Below are positions 51,296 through 59,959 of a DNA stretch of 64,000 nucleotides, piece after piece. Under the pieces are notes generated by a model. It was not told where the DNA came from. It saw nothing but the letters and a program-made list of their open reading frames with translations, and ran no database searches. The stretch is from NCBI GenBank assembly GCA_937934165.1, contig CALGZX010000018.1, positions 1 through 64,000 of the forward strand. Direction: 5' to 3'. This stretch comes from an uncultured Collinsella sp. (lineage in GTDB: Bacteria; Actinomycetota; Coriobacteriia; Coriobacteriales; Coriobacteriaceae). The position numbers and the translations under genes were made by a program. The first letter of the stretch is position 1. Each line of letters begins with the position of its first letter.

Positions 51296-53056
51296 TTATG
51301 CCTCGAGGTTTTCCTCGATCCAGGCGACGGCACCCTTGGGATCCTTAGTGAGGTCGATGTACTGTTTGCCCTTGGGCGACAGCAGCGTGATGCCCAGGCG
51401 GTCGGTGTCGGCCTTCATCTCGTTGTAATAGGTGCGAACCTGCGGAGCCAGGACGATGACGTTGTACTGGTCCATGATGGCGTAGTGGCTGCCGTAGGCA
51501 CCGGCGTTGGCGGTAATGTCGATGCCCAGCTCGTCGGCGCCTTCCTTAAGCGCGTTGGCGAGCAGTGCAGAGGTGCCGGCGCCAGCGCACAGAACCAGAA
51601 CCCTCAGATCCTTGCCCTTAAGGGCGGACGGAGCTGCGGAGGCCTCAGTGGCAGAAGCGGTCTCGACAACAGGAGCCTCAACGGCGGGGGCGGCAGCGGT
51701 CTTGACGGCCTTGGTCTCCTCGGCCTCTTCTTCGGCCAGGGTCTCGGCCTCCTGCTTGCACAGGACGTTGTCGTAGGCCTTGCAGAACGGGTAGTAGATC
51801 AAGAAGTCAACGACCAGCAGGACGACAACCAGGACCAGAGAGATCGGCTGGAAGTTGGTGTCGATGAAGGTGCCGATCGGTCCGGGGAGTGCCCACGGCA
51901 TGGCATAGATAAAGCCGTTCATGCCCAAAAAGTCGATGAAGAACTTACCAATGAGGACGTTGGCCACGGGGGCAAACAGGAACGGTATCAGGAAGTACGG
52001 GTTGAGGATGATGGGCGCGGCGAACAGCAGCGGCTCGTTGACGGCGAACATCACGGGTACGACAGAGGCTTTGCCGACGGCCTTGAGCTGCTTGGAGCGC
52101 ATAAAGAGCAGGAAGATGATCGGGACAATGAACGTGGCGCCGGTGCCGCCGAGTTCGCCGATGTAGTTACCGAAGTTCTCGGTCAGGGCGAGGGCGGGGT
52201 GACCGCCGGCCTGCAGCGTGGCGAGGTTGGTGGTGATGTTGCCAAACAGCGCGGCGTTGAGGGCAGGCTTAACGACCGAGGGGCCGTGGATGCCCATGAA
52301 CCAGAACAGCGGGATCATGAACCAGATGAGGGCGAGGCCGGCGTAGGAATCGGCAGCGGCGAACAGCGGGCTCACCAGCGTGGAGATGACGTTGGCAAAC
52401 GGGACGGCCAAGCAGGTGCGGCAGATAACGTCGATGACGGCGACAAACAGGATGGAGAAGCTGAAGGCGAAGATGTCGCGGAAGTTCTGGGCGATGGCGC
52501 CGGGGACTTCTTTGGGCAGCTTGATGGTGATGTCTCGCTTAATGCAGAAGGCATAGATGTTGACCGTGGCAAATGCGGCGACAAAGGAGCTCAGCAGGCC
52601 CTTGGTGCCCATGTTGTCGGTAAAGAACACCGAGACATCGGCGCCGTCGATCTTGGCACTCGTCTGGGTAACGGCCAAGATGAGCATAGCGCACATGGCG
52701 GCGACCATGGTGCTCGTGGCGTTGATGGCCTTGCCGGCAGGCATGCGGCGGTTCTTGGAGCCGGTCAGCGCGCTTGCGGTGGTGCCGGCGACTATGATGC
52801 CCACGACGCCCATCGTGAAGTTGTAAACCTTGTTGCAGAAGTTCACGACGTCGACGTTCCACCAGTCGGGCAGCGTAAAGCCGCCGACCGTGGCGACAAC
52901 GCCCGGCAGGGTTGAAATAAGCAGGAAGACAGAAGAAGACAGGATGATGGGCATTGCTGCCAAAAAGCCGTCTTTAATGGCCTGAAGGTAGATGTTCTTA
53001 GAGACCTTGTCGAAGTACGGCTGACCTTTCTCCAAGAACTTAACGATCGATTCCAT
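51296..53056 (-). CDS. PTS EIICB fusion, lactose/cellobiose family (cassette 2)
   Basis: 586 residues: EIIC with NEPLLFAAPIILNP, a linker of Ala/Glu/Val repeats (about 425-475), and EIIB with Cys490 in VLVLCAGAGTSALL. Closely related to the cassette 1 protein, especially in EIIB. No EIIA domain. In this cassette it is the downstream gene of the operon, after GH1, unlike in cassettes 1 and 3. Confidence 0.95.
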   Translation of the reverse strand: MESIVKFLEKGQPYFDKVSKNIYLQAIKDGFLAAMPIILSSSVFLLISTLPGVVATVGGFTLPDWWNVDVVNFCNKVYNFTMGVVGIIVAGTTASALTGSKNRRMPAGKAINATSTMVAAMCAMLILAVTQTSAKIDGADVSVFFTDNMGTKGLLSSFVAAFATVNIYAFCIKRDITIKLPKEVPGAIAQNFRDIFAFSFSILFVAVIDVICRTCLAVPFANVISTLVSPLFAAADSYAGLALIWFMIPLFWFMGIHGPSVVKPALNAALFGNITTNLATLQAGGHPALALTENFGNYIGELGGTGATFIVPIIFLLFMRSKQLKAVGKASVVPVMFAVNEPLLFAAPIILNPYFLIPFLFAPVANVLIGKFFIDFLGMNGFIYAMPWALPGPIGTFIDTNFQPISLVLVVVLLVVDFLIYYPFCKAYDNVLCKQEAETLAEEEAEETKAVKTAAAPAVEAPVVETASATEASAAPSALKGKDLRVLVLCAGAGTSALLANALKEGADELGIDITANAGAYGSHYAIMDQYNVIVLAPQVRTYYNEMKADTDRLGITLLSPKGKQYIDLTKDPKGAVAWIEENLEA

Positions 53057-53169
53057 AGTTCACGCTCCTCTTTGCATGAAATCTTAATGGCATGGACGTT
53101 GAAAACCTATATGGTCTCCCGCTTGCTAAAAGCCCGGGTGCAGGCGGGGTCGGTCCCAGGGGGAGAGAG

Positions 53170-53206
53170 GGGAGCGGCTGGGTTTGTATCGCATAGGGCC
53201 GCTCCC
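53170..53206 (-). promoter_or_regulatory. intercistronic hairpin, cassette 2
   Basis: GGGAGCGGC (53170-53178) / GCCGCTCCC (53198-53206) in the 176-bp gap between GH1 and EIICB. No T-run follows in either direction. Confidence 0.5.
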
Positions 53207-53232
53207 TTCTCGGGAGAAAGCGAGGCGATGCG

Positions 53233-54681
53233 CTACTGCGCGTCCGCCATGGTGTCGGCGAGCTCCTTATACCAGAGTGCCGACTGCTTGATGTAGCGTT
53301 TTTGCGTGTCGAAGTCGATGTAGAACAGGCCGTAGCGCTTGTTATAGCCATTGGCCCACGAGAACTGGTCCTGCAGGCTCCAGATAAAGTAGCCCTGGAC
53401 GTCGACGCCCTCGGCGCGCGCCTGGAGCACCTTCTCCATGTGCTGGTCGACAAAGTCGATGCGCTCGGGATCGGCGACGATGCCGTTTGCGTCGGGCTCG
53501 GGGTCCTTGTGGCCCAGGCCGTTTTCGGTGATATAGATGACGGGGAGGTTGGGATAGGTGGCGCTGATGTGCTTGAGCGTGTCGTAGAGGCCTTGCGGGT
53601 AGATGAGCCAATCCCAGTCGGTGGTGGGGATACCCGGCATATCGACCTGCTGCCCGACGCCCTTAAACTTAAAGCACGAGGTGCCCTTGTCTCCGGTGCC
53701 GTTAAAGCTGTTGGTGGACTCGCCATCGTAGGCGGCGATAAACGCCGACTGATAGTAGTTGAGGCCGAACATATCGTTGCGGGGCGCCGCCTTGGCGAGC
53801 TCCTCCATGTCGCTGTCCTCAACCGTAAGTGTGGCGTTGTTGGCACGCAGAATCTCGTTGATGAGTGAGAGGGTGCGCGCGGAGTAGTGACCCAGGAAGG
53901 CGCCGTCCATGATGAAGTCGGTGTAGAAGGCGTTGTACAGGTCGGCGGCGTGCTGGTCGGCGGGCGAGTCGGTGGCAGGATATGCCGGCGTCAGGACGTT
54001 GACCATGCCAATGCGTCCGCCCAGGTGCTCGGTCTCGTCAAGATCCTTATACAGGTTGACGGCGCGGGCGTGGGCAACGAGCTCGTTGTGCTGGCTCTGG
54101 ATGCCGCTCGTCACATCAAAGTGATGGTTGGGCGGGAAGTTGCCTTGGATGTATTGGGAGTGCGAGAGGCTGATGAGCTCGTTGATGGTGAACCAATTCT
54201 TGACCTCGCGGAACTCGCGGAAGCAGAACTCGGCATAGCGCACATAGGCGTCGACGGTCTTGCGGTTGAGCCAGTCGCCCTGGTTGAACAGGGCGGCGGG
54301 GGAGTCAAAGTGATGCAGGGACACATAGGGCTCGACGCCATACTTTTTGCAGCAGGCGAACAGCTTGTGGTAGTGCTTAACGCCCTCGGCGAGGGGCTCG
54401 GCATCGTCGCCGTTGGGGAAGATGCGGGTCCAGGCGATGGACACACGGATGGCGTTGAGTCCATGCTCGGCAGAAAGGCGGATATCCTCCTCGTAGCGGT
54501 TGTAGAAATCACTGGCCGGGTCGGGCAAAAAGCGACCCTGGGCGACAAGGTAATCGTCCCACATGGTCTTACCCTTGCCTGCCACCTTCGTGGAACCTTC
54601 CGTTTGGTACGCGGCGGTTGCAGCGCCCCAAACAAAGCCCTTCGGCAGCTGCTGTACGCGGTTTAGCAAAGACATATGCAT
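53233..54681 (-). CDS. 6-phospho-beta-glucosidase, GH1 (cassette 2)
   Basis: 482 residues. Acid/base Glu168 in FTINELISL, nucleophile Glu386 in YITENGLG, phosphate pocket Ser441, Lys448, Tyr450 in SWANGYNKRYG. More divergent than the GH1 of cassettes 1 and 3 (for example TINEL instead of TFNEI, and PPNHHFDV in the 180s), which suggests a different aglycone or glycan. ATG 54681 or ATG 54675 could be the start; GAGAGGG lies upstream. Confidence 0.94.
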   Translation of the reverse strand: MHMSLLNRVQQLPKGFVWGAATAAYQTEGSTKVAGKGKTMWDDYLVAQGRFLPDPASDFYNRYEEDIRLSAEHGLNAIRVSIAWTRIFPNGDDAEPLAEGVKHYHKLFACCKKYGVEPYVSLHHFDSPAALFNQGDWLNRKTVDAYVRYAEFCFREFREVKNWFTINELISLSHSQYIQGNFPPNHHFDVTSGIQSQHNELVAHARAVNLYKDLDETEHLGGRIGMVNVLTPAYPATDSPADQHAADLYNAFYTDFIMDGAFLGHYSARTLSLINEILRANNATLTVEDSDMEELAKAAPRNDMFGLNYYQSAFIAAYDGESTNSFNGTGDKGTSCFKFKGVGQQVDMPGIPTTDWDWLIYPQGLYDTLKHISATYPNLPVIYITENGLGHKDPEPDANGIVADPERIDFVDQHMEKVLQARAEGVDVQGYFIWSLQDQFSWANGYNKRYGLFYIDFDTQKRYIKQSALWYKELADTMADAQ

Positions 54682-54795
54682 ACACCCTCTCGTCTCGCTG
54701 TTCGATATTGTGCGTTTGCGCTCAGGAGGCTCCCTGGTTAGCGTTCAGCGGTGAAAAAGCCCGATAAACACTATCTTAAAATGATTAGAACCAAA

Positions 54796-54832
54796 ATGAG
54801 CACGTGAACATTTGACAATGAGCACGTTAACA
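54796..54832. promoter_or_regulatory. LacI operators O1 and O2, cassette 2
   Basis: ATGAGCACGTGAACA (54796-54810) and ATGAGCACGTTAACA (54818-54832), direct repeats 22 bp apart. A third copy is at 54950. Confidence 0.7.
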
Positions 54833-54908
54833 TCCGGCTGGGATGTATAGAAACAAAACAACTTCAAACAGCCGCGAACGGTTGTATTTGTTCGGTAAGC
54901 GGTTTTGA

Positions 54909-54938
54909 TTGACAGAAGTTTTCATGTTGTGGTATATG
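54909..54938 (+). promoter_or_regulatory. promoter of LacI, cassette 2
   Basis: Perfect -35 TTGACA (54909-54914), 18 bp, then TATATG. The GTAAGCGGTT element ends just upstream of the -35, and operator O3 lies just downstream. Confidence 0.6.
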
Positions 54939-54949
54939 GCTCGGGTATC

Positions 54950-54964
54950 ATGAGCACGTTATCA
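54950..54964. promoter_or_regulatory. LacI operator O3, cassette 2
   Basis: ATGAGCACGTTATCA, placed just after the LacI promoter, suited to autorepression. Confidence 0.65.
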
Positions 54965-55016
54965 ATGTATGTACGATGCGCCATGGGCGCGGGGAATAGT
55001 TGGGAAGCAGGTTAGC

Positions 55017-56054
55017 GTGGAAGGCATGGCTCAGCAGACAAGGAATGGTCGTTCGGCGAGCGCGGCAGAGGTTGCGGCGCTCGCTGGCGTGAGCCGCCAG
55101 ACTGTGTCTCGCGTGGTCAACGGTATGCCCAACGTGACGGAAAAGACGCGCAAGCGTGTGCTGGCCGCCATGGAAGAGCTGGGCTTTCGTCCCAATTTTG
55201 CTGGAGCGGCGTTGCGCGGCGGGTCGTATCGTTCTATTGGCCTGTGCATGTACAACATCACACGTGTCGGTAACCTGGCGACGCTCGAGGGTATCATGCA
55301 AGCGGCGCGCGAGCACGATTTTGCCGTCACTATGATCGAGATGGGCGGCGACAAGCCCTATGCACTTGACGATGCCTCGCGCCGCATGGTCGAGCGACCC
55401 GTCGACGGCATGATTCTCAACATGAACCGCATGGCTCCCGATTTTGAGGAGTTTGTTCCCCAGCCGGGAGTGCGAACGGTCATCCTGTCCATGTATGCGC
55501 ATCCGCGCTGCACGACGATCGACTCCGACCAGTATGGTTCGTGCGAGCTGTTGACCAATTATCTGCTGGAACATGGTCACTCGAATATGCGGTTTGTGGC
55601 GGGTCCGGAAAGCTCGATTTCCTCGCGTTTTCGTGAGGCCGGTTGGCGCGATACGCTGGGTCGTGCTCATGTCGATGCCGCTCCGATGCTGCGTGGCGAT
55701 TGGAGTGCGGACAGTGGGTACGCCATGGGCGAGCGGATTGCGGCCGAGGTGCTTGCCGGCGGGTCGCAGGCGCCGACTGCCGTGCTTGCGGCAAATGACC
55801 AGATGGCGCTGGGCGTTATCGCCGCGCTCGAGAACGCGGGCCTGTCCGTGCCCGACGACGTGAGCGTGGTTGGTATCGACGACGCACTCGAGGGACTTGT
55901 TCCTCACAATCGGCTGACGACGCTGCGATTTGATTTGCGCGGTGTCGGTAAGCTTGCGTTTGAGGCGGCGATTGGAGAGAACTCGTCTATCGAGGCGATT
56001 CATGTGCCGAGTACGTTGGTCGAACGCTCGACTGTTAGGGACATACGGGGTTAG
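55017..56054 (+). CDS. LacI-family regulator (cassette 2)
   Basis: 345 residues from GTG 55017. HTH AEVAALAGVSRQTVSRVVNG, then the sensor domain with GIDDALEGLVPHNRLTTL. In-frame ATGs at 54969 and 55026 are alternatives; 55017 has the better SD (AGCAGG). Its operators ATGAGCACGT differ completely from those of the other two LacI proteins, so the cassettes are controlled separately. Confidence 0.92.
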   Translation: MEGMAQQTRNGRSASAAEVAALAGVSRQTVSRVVNGMPNVTEKTRKRVLAAMEELGFRPNFAGAALRGGSYRSIGLCMYNITRVGNLATLEGIMQAAREHDFAVTMIEMGGDKPYALDDASRRMVERPVDGMILNMNRMAPDFEEFVPQPGVRTVILSMYAHPRCTTIDSDQYGSCELLTNYLLEHGHSNMRFVAGPESSISSRFREAGWRDTLGRAHVDAAPMLRGDWSADSGYAMGERIAAEVLAGGSQAPTAVLAANDQMALGVIAALENAGLSVPDDVSVVGIDDALEGLVPHNRLTTLRFDLRGVGKLAFEAAIGENSSIEAIHVPSTLVERSTVRDIRG

Positions 56055-56068
56055 GTCCTACTCCGTTT

Positions 56069-56206
56069 GTCTCGGTCTGTAACAGGTAGACGGTCAAAAG
56101 CGGGCTACGTGTTACAGATTTAGATTCTTCGGAAAGAGCAATCCTGTTCATCTCAATCTGTAACAGTTAGGACCGAAAAACTCGGCTAGATGTTACAGAT
56201 CGAGAC
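56069..56206. repeat. palindromic repeat array C (2 units of 57 bp)
   Basis: Units 56069-56125 and 56150-56206 with a 24-bp spacer. The second unit has arms ATCTCAATCTGTAACA / TGTTACAGATCGAGAC and the same centre as unit 51140 except for one base. Confidence 0.9.
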
Positions 56207-56233
56207 AAACGGCCCCCAGGTCGAACAAAAACA

Positions 56234-56279
56234 AAAGGCCGGGGGCGGCGCGCTGTGTGACGTGCCGCCCCCGGCTGAG
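56234..56279 (-). terminator. terminator of GH1 cassette 3
   Basis: GCCGGGGGCGGC / GCCGCCCCCGGC stem (56238-56275) with a TTTTGTTTTTGTT run on the minus strand. Confidence 0.85.
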
Positions 56280-56320
56280 AAATGGGGACAGGTTGTGTGG
56301 GCGGGCAGCCCCGCCAGCCG

Positions 56321-57760
56321 CTAGTCCAGACGACGGGTCTGCGCCACGTGCTTATACCAGTATGCGCTTGCCTTGGGCGTGCGCTTCTGGGTTTCAAAGT
56401 CAACGTAGAAGAAGCCGTAACGCTTGTTGTAGCCATTGGTCCAGGAGAACTGATCCTGCAGGCTCCACAGGAAGTAGCCGCCCACGTTGACGCCCACCTC
56501 CATGGCCTTGAGCAACCAGCGCAGGTGCTGCTCGATGTAGTCGATGCGCGGCTGGTCGTCTACAAAGCCGTCCTTGTAGGGGTCCTTGTAACCCATACCG
56601 TTTTCGGTGATGAAGATCTGCTTGTAGTTGGGGTAGCGCTGCTTAATGTAGACGAGCAGATCGAACAGGCCCTCGGGATAGATGATCCAGTCCCAGTCGG
56701 TGGTGGGGATGCCAGGCTTGTTCACATGCTCGCCAATACCCTTAACGCGCCAGCGGCCGGTGCCTTTCTCGCCCGTACCGTTGTGGTGCAGGTCGTTCTC
56801 GCCGTCGTAGGCCTTCAAGAAGCGGCACTGATAGTTGTTAACGCCCAGGTAGTCGTTGTAGAGCGCTGCCTCGCGCATAATCTCGAGGTCCTCGTCCAGG
56901 ATCTCGATGGTGCCGCCCGAGACGGCAGCCAGGCGGTTGGCGCACTCGAGGGTGTCGGGCGCGTAGTCGCCGCGGAAGGTGGCGTCGAGCAAAAATTGGT
57001 TTTGCAGCACGTGCTCGTTGTTGGCGGCTTTGATGTCGGCGGGGTCGTTCTCGTTGAGCGGGTACTTAAACTCCAGCGACTGGATGACGCCAATCTTGCC
57101 CTTAAAGCCGCCGTTGTGGAAGGCCAGCACGGCCTTGGCGTGTGCGAGCATCATGTTGTGCTCGCACTGGAAGGCCTCGGCCAGATGCGCCTTGACGCCG
57201 CCGGGGAAGGTGCCCTCGATGTAGGTGTTGGAGGCATCGGCCCAAATCTCGTTAAAGGTGAACCAGTAGGTCACCTGGTCGGCGTACTCCTTAAAGCAGA
57301 AGGTGGCAAAGTCCACAAAGGCGTCGATGGTCTCGCGGTTGAGGAAGTCGCCCTTCTCAAAGAGAGGAAGCGGCGTGTCAAAGTGATGCAGCGTGACGAA
57401 CGGCTCAACATGGTGCTTATGGCACTCGGCGAAGAGATCGTGGTAGAACTGGACGCCCTCGGGGTTGATTTCGCCGGTACCGTTGGGGAAGATGCGGCTC
57501 CAGGCGATAGAGAGGCGAATGCCGTTGATGCCAAACTCCTCGCACAGCTCCAAATCGACGGGGTACTGGTTGTAGAAGTCCGAAGCGGGATCGGGGGAGA
57601 AGCGCCCCTGGGCCTCCAGGAAGTCGTCCCAGGCAACCTTGCCCTTACCGTGAGTGCGGGTCTCGCCCTCTACCTGGTAGGCAGCGGTGGCGCCGCCAAA
57701 GACAAAGTCCTCGGGAAACTGCGCAGGCGGGTTGGTTACGCCAGCAGGATTAACGGACAT
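56321..57760 (-). CDS. 6-phospho-beta-glucosidase, GH1 (cassette 3)
   Basis: 479 residues. Acid/base Glu171 in FTFNEIWAD, nucleophile Glu386 in FITENGMG, phosphate pocket Ser439, Lys446, Tyr448 in SWTNGYNKRYG. It is much closer to the cassette 1 enzyme than to cassette 2 (shared FVFGGATAAYQVEGETRTHG near the start). The SD before the ATG is weak (GGA). It is translated after EIICB from the same transcript. Confidence 0.95.
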   Translation of the reverse strand: MSVNPAGVTNPPAQFPEDFVFGGATAAYQVEGETRTHGKGKVAWDDFLEAQGRFSPDPASDFYNQYPVDLELCEEFGINGIRLSIAWSRIFPNGTGEINPEGVQFYHDLFAECHKHHVEPFVTLHHFDTPLPLFEKGDFLNRETIDAFVDFATFCFKEYADQVTYWFTFNEIWADASNTYIEGTFPGGVKAHLAEAFQCEHNMMLAHAKAVLAFHNGGFKGKIGVIQSLEFKYPLNENDPADIKAANNEHVLQNQFLLDATFRGDYAPDTLECANRLAAVSGGTIEILDEDLEIMREAALYNDYLGVNNYQCRFLKAYDGENDLHHNGTGEKGTGRWRVKGIGEHVNKPGIPTTDWDWIIYPEGLFDLLVYIKQRYPNYKQIFITENGMGYKDPYKDGFVDDQPRIDYIEQHLRWLLKAMEVGVNVGGYFLWSLQDQFSWTNGYNKRYGFFYVDFETQKRTPKASAYWYKHVAQTRRLD

Positions 57761-57782
57761 AATGATCCAATCGTCTAGATCG

Positions 57783-57814
57783 AAGGGCCAGCCGGCTGTG
57801 GATGGTCGGCTGGC
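57783..57814 (-). promoter_or_regulatory. intercistronic hairpin, cassette 3
   Basis: AGGGCCAGCCG / CGGCTGGCCCT stem in the 66-bp gap between EIICB and GH1, without a T-run. Confidence 0.55.
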
Positions 57815-57826
57815 CCTGGGCGTTAC

Positions 57827-59602
57827 TTACTTCGAAAGCTGTTCACTCACGAAGGCGAGAGACTTGTCGCCGTTCTGGGAGAGCTCGATGTACTGCTTTC
57901 CGCGGCAGGCGACGCACTTGTTGCCCACGCGCTCGCAGTCCTTTTGCAGGTCGGCCAGGTAGCTGGCAGCCTGCGGGGCCAGGACGACCAGGTCAAAGTC
58001 GGGGAGCATGTCCACGTGGTTGCCATATGCCTCGGCAGCGGTTTCAAGATTGATGCCGCGCTCCTTGGCAGCCTTGGCCAGCGCGTTGGCGAGCAGGCCC
58101 GAGGTACCGCCACCCTGGCAGAGCACGAGTACGCGCTTGCCGTTAAGGTCGCTGGCGGTCGTTGCCTCGGCAGCGGATGCTGCAGAAGCGGCGGGGGCAT
58201 CGGCCTTCACGGCCTCGGCAGCAGCGCCGGCGGCAACGCTCTTGGCATCGGCCTTGCCCTGGAAGGCATCGTTGAGCTTGGCGGCCTTCTCGGCGTTCTT
58301 GGCGGCGAGCTCCTCCTGGGAGATCTCGGCCTCCTCGGCGCACTTCTGGGCGTCATAGGCACGGAAGAACGGATAGTACAGGGCAAAGTCGACGACCAGG
58401 ATGATGGCGAGCATCACAAAGGCGAGCGGCTGGAAGCCCAGGCCCATGATGGTGCCGATGGGGCCGGGGACGGTCCAAGGCAGGGTGTACATAAAGCCGT
58501 TCATGCCCAAGAAGTCGATAAAGATCTTGAGGATCCAGATGTTGGCGATCGGAGCAAAGACAAACGGGACAAAGAAGACGGGGTTGAGCACGATGGGTGC
58601 GGCGAACAGCAGCGGCTCGTTGACGGCAAAGCAGACGGGGACGATGGCGGCCTTACCGACGGCGCGCATCTCCTGAGACTTGGCCAGGAAGCAGAACATA
58701 AAGACCAGGACGAGCGTGGCGCCGGTGCCGCCCATGCAGACGACGAAGTACTGGGCACCCTGGGTCAGGACAGCAGAAGCGTGCTGGCCGGCCTGGAACG
58801 CAGCCAGGTTGTCGGTCATGTTGGCAACGAGAGCGGCGGCGATGGCGGGCTCGACGATCGAGGGGCCGTGGACGCCCACGAACCAGAAGAGGCTCATGGC
58901 GCCGTAGATCACAGCGAGGCCGATGTAGCCATCGGCAGCGGTGAACAGGGGCTGGAACACCTGGATGACACCCTGGGCAAAGCAGAAGCCAAAAGCAGCG
59001 CGGAAGACGATGTCAAAAACCCAAAAGACGGTGATGCAGACGGAGAAGGGGATGATGTCCTTGAAGGTCTGCGAGATGTTGGGCGGAACCTGCTCGGGCA
59101 TCTTGACGGTGATGTTGCGCTTAATGAAGAACTTGTAGATAATGCCGGTCACAAACGCAGCGATGAAAGCGGTCAGCAGGCCCTTGGAACCAAGGTAGGT
59201 GGTGTTGAAACCGCTGGCAGCGTCCGTGGCGATGGTGTCGCTCGAAAGGAGCAAGAAGCCGATGATGGCCGCGCACATGCACGAGATGAAGTTGATCTGG
59301 TTGTTCTTGGGCAGATCGCGGTTCTGAGCGTCGGCGAAGTGCTTGGCCGTGGTGGCGGCGCAGGCGATGGCCAGGATGCCCATGGAGTAGTTGTAGCACT
59401 TCCACAGGGCGTTGTTGATGTCATCGGGCCAGTAGAAACCCCAGATGTTGGGGACCGAGGCTACCAGGCAGAAGATGGACGAGAAGATGATGATGGGGAT
59501 GACGGAGATAAAGCCGTCGCGGATCGCCTTGAGGTACTTGTTGCGGGCGATCGCGTTGAAAAAGGGCTGGCCCTTTTCGATGATGGCGATGAGTTGCTCC
59601 AT
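57827..59602 (-). CDS. PTS EIICB fusion, lactose/cellobiose family (cassette 3)
   Basis: 591 residues: EIIC with NEPLLFAAPIVLNPVFF, linker rich in Ala/Lys/Glu (about 420-480), EIIB with Cys495 in VLVLCQGGGTSGLLA. The EIIB part is the most divergent of the three (AAEAYGNHVDMLPDFDLVVL) and has extra cysteines near its end. No EIIA domain. Divergent from the LacI at 59960. Confidence 0.95.
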   Translation of the reverse strand: MEQLIAIIEKGQPFFNAIARNKYLKAIRDGFISVIPIIIFSSIFCLVASVPNIWGFYWPDDINNALWKCYNYSMGILAIACAATTAKHFADAQNRDLPKNNQINFISCMCAAIIGFLLLSSDTIATDAASGFNTTYLGSKGLLTAFIAAFVTGIIYKFFIKRNITVKMPEQVPPNISQTFKDIIPFSVCITVFWVFDIVFRAAFGFCFAQGVIQVFQPLFTAADGYIGLAVIYGAMSLFWFVGVHGPSIVEPAIAAALVANMTDNLAAFQAGQHASAVLTQGAQYFVVCMGGTGATLVLVFMFCFLAKSQEMRAVGKAAIVPVCFAVNEPLLFAAPIVLNPVFFVPFVFAPIANIWILKIFIDFLGMNGFMYTLPWTVPGPIGTIMGLGFQPLAFVMLAIILVVDFALYYPFFRAYDAQKCAEEAEISQEELAAKNAEKAAKLNDAFQGKADAKSVAAGAAAEAVKADAPAASAASAAEATTASDLNGKRVLVLCQGGGTSGLLANALAKAAKERGINLETAAEAYGNHVDMLPDFDLVVLAPQAASYLADLQKDCERVGNKCVACRGKQYIELSQNGDKSLAFVSEQLSK

Positions 59603-59660
59603 GCAATGCTCCTAAGAGTCGGTGGGTTAGCAACGATGGTAGCTTTTGGCGTTCGGTTGC

Positions 59661-59684
59661 CAAAATGTTGACGTTGCCATTTTG
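59661..59684. promoter_or_regulatory. LacI operator O1, cassette 3
   Basis: CAAAATGTTGACGTTGCCAT then TTTG, a near palindrome; its inverse (AATGGCAACGTTAACATT) is repeated at 59782. Confidence 0.7.
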
Positions 59685-59781
59685 CGACACAAAAAAAGAC
59701 GCGAACCGGTGGTTCCTGTGCCTGCGAACCATCGATTTCTTACGCGTAAACATTTGAGCCGCCCGGTGGCTCTGTGTTTGC

Positions 59782-59802
59782 ACAATGGCAACGTTAACAT
59801 TT
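59782..59802. promoter_or_regulatory. LacI operator O2, cassette 3
   Basis: AATGGCAACGTTAACATT within this range; same half-sites as 59661-59684 in opposite order, centre-to-centre distance about 120 bp, which would allow looping. Confidence 0.7.
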
Positions 59803-59959
59803 GGTCGACAAAAGCCGTTCGGGGAAGCAAAAATGTCGGTGAACGGTAGGTTTTGGGTGGTGAGCGTATGGTGGGGGAGGCGTTGGATATACTTGAAGGC
59901 GTTAAAAATGACTGCGCAGGGTGCCACCAATGGCATCGTTGACATAGAAAGATCGACCT

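Larger units (their letters stand above)
54682..55016. other. divergent control region, cassette 2
   Basis: A 335-bp region with three ATGAGCACGT operators, a GCGAACGGTTGTATTTGTTC element (54873-54892) continuing into CGGTAAGCGGTT, and the LacI promoter. Confidence 0.65.
59603..59959. other. divergent control region, cassette 3
   Basis: A 357-bp region with two LacI-type operators, a CGGTGAACGGTAGG element (59837-59850) and TATACT (59888-59893), the likely -10 of the LacI gene. Confidence 0.65.

Noticed and set aside
51227..52915. 562-codon plus-strand open frame
   Set aside because: Antisense to the cassette 2 EIICB gene; starts inside the terminator and has no SD.
46011..56206. CRISPR array from regularly spaced repeats at 46011, 50900 and 56069
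   Set aside because: Repeats are 57 bp, strongly palindromic and degenerate between units; spacers share sequence with each other; only 2-4 units per array and no cas gene.
57944..59671. 575-codon plus-strand open frame
   Set aside because: Antisense to the cassette 3 EIICB gene; composition is the usual mirror of alanine/valine-rich membrane protein codons.
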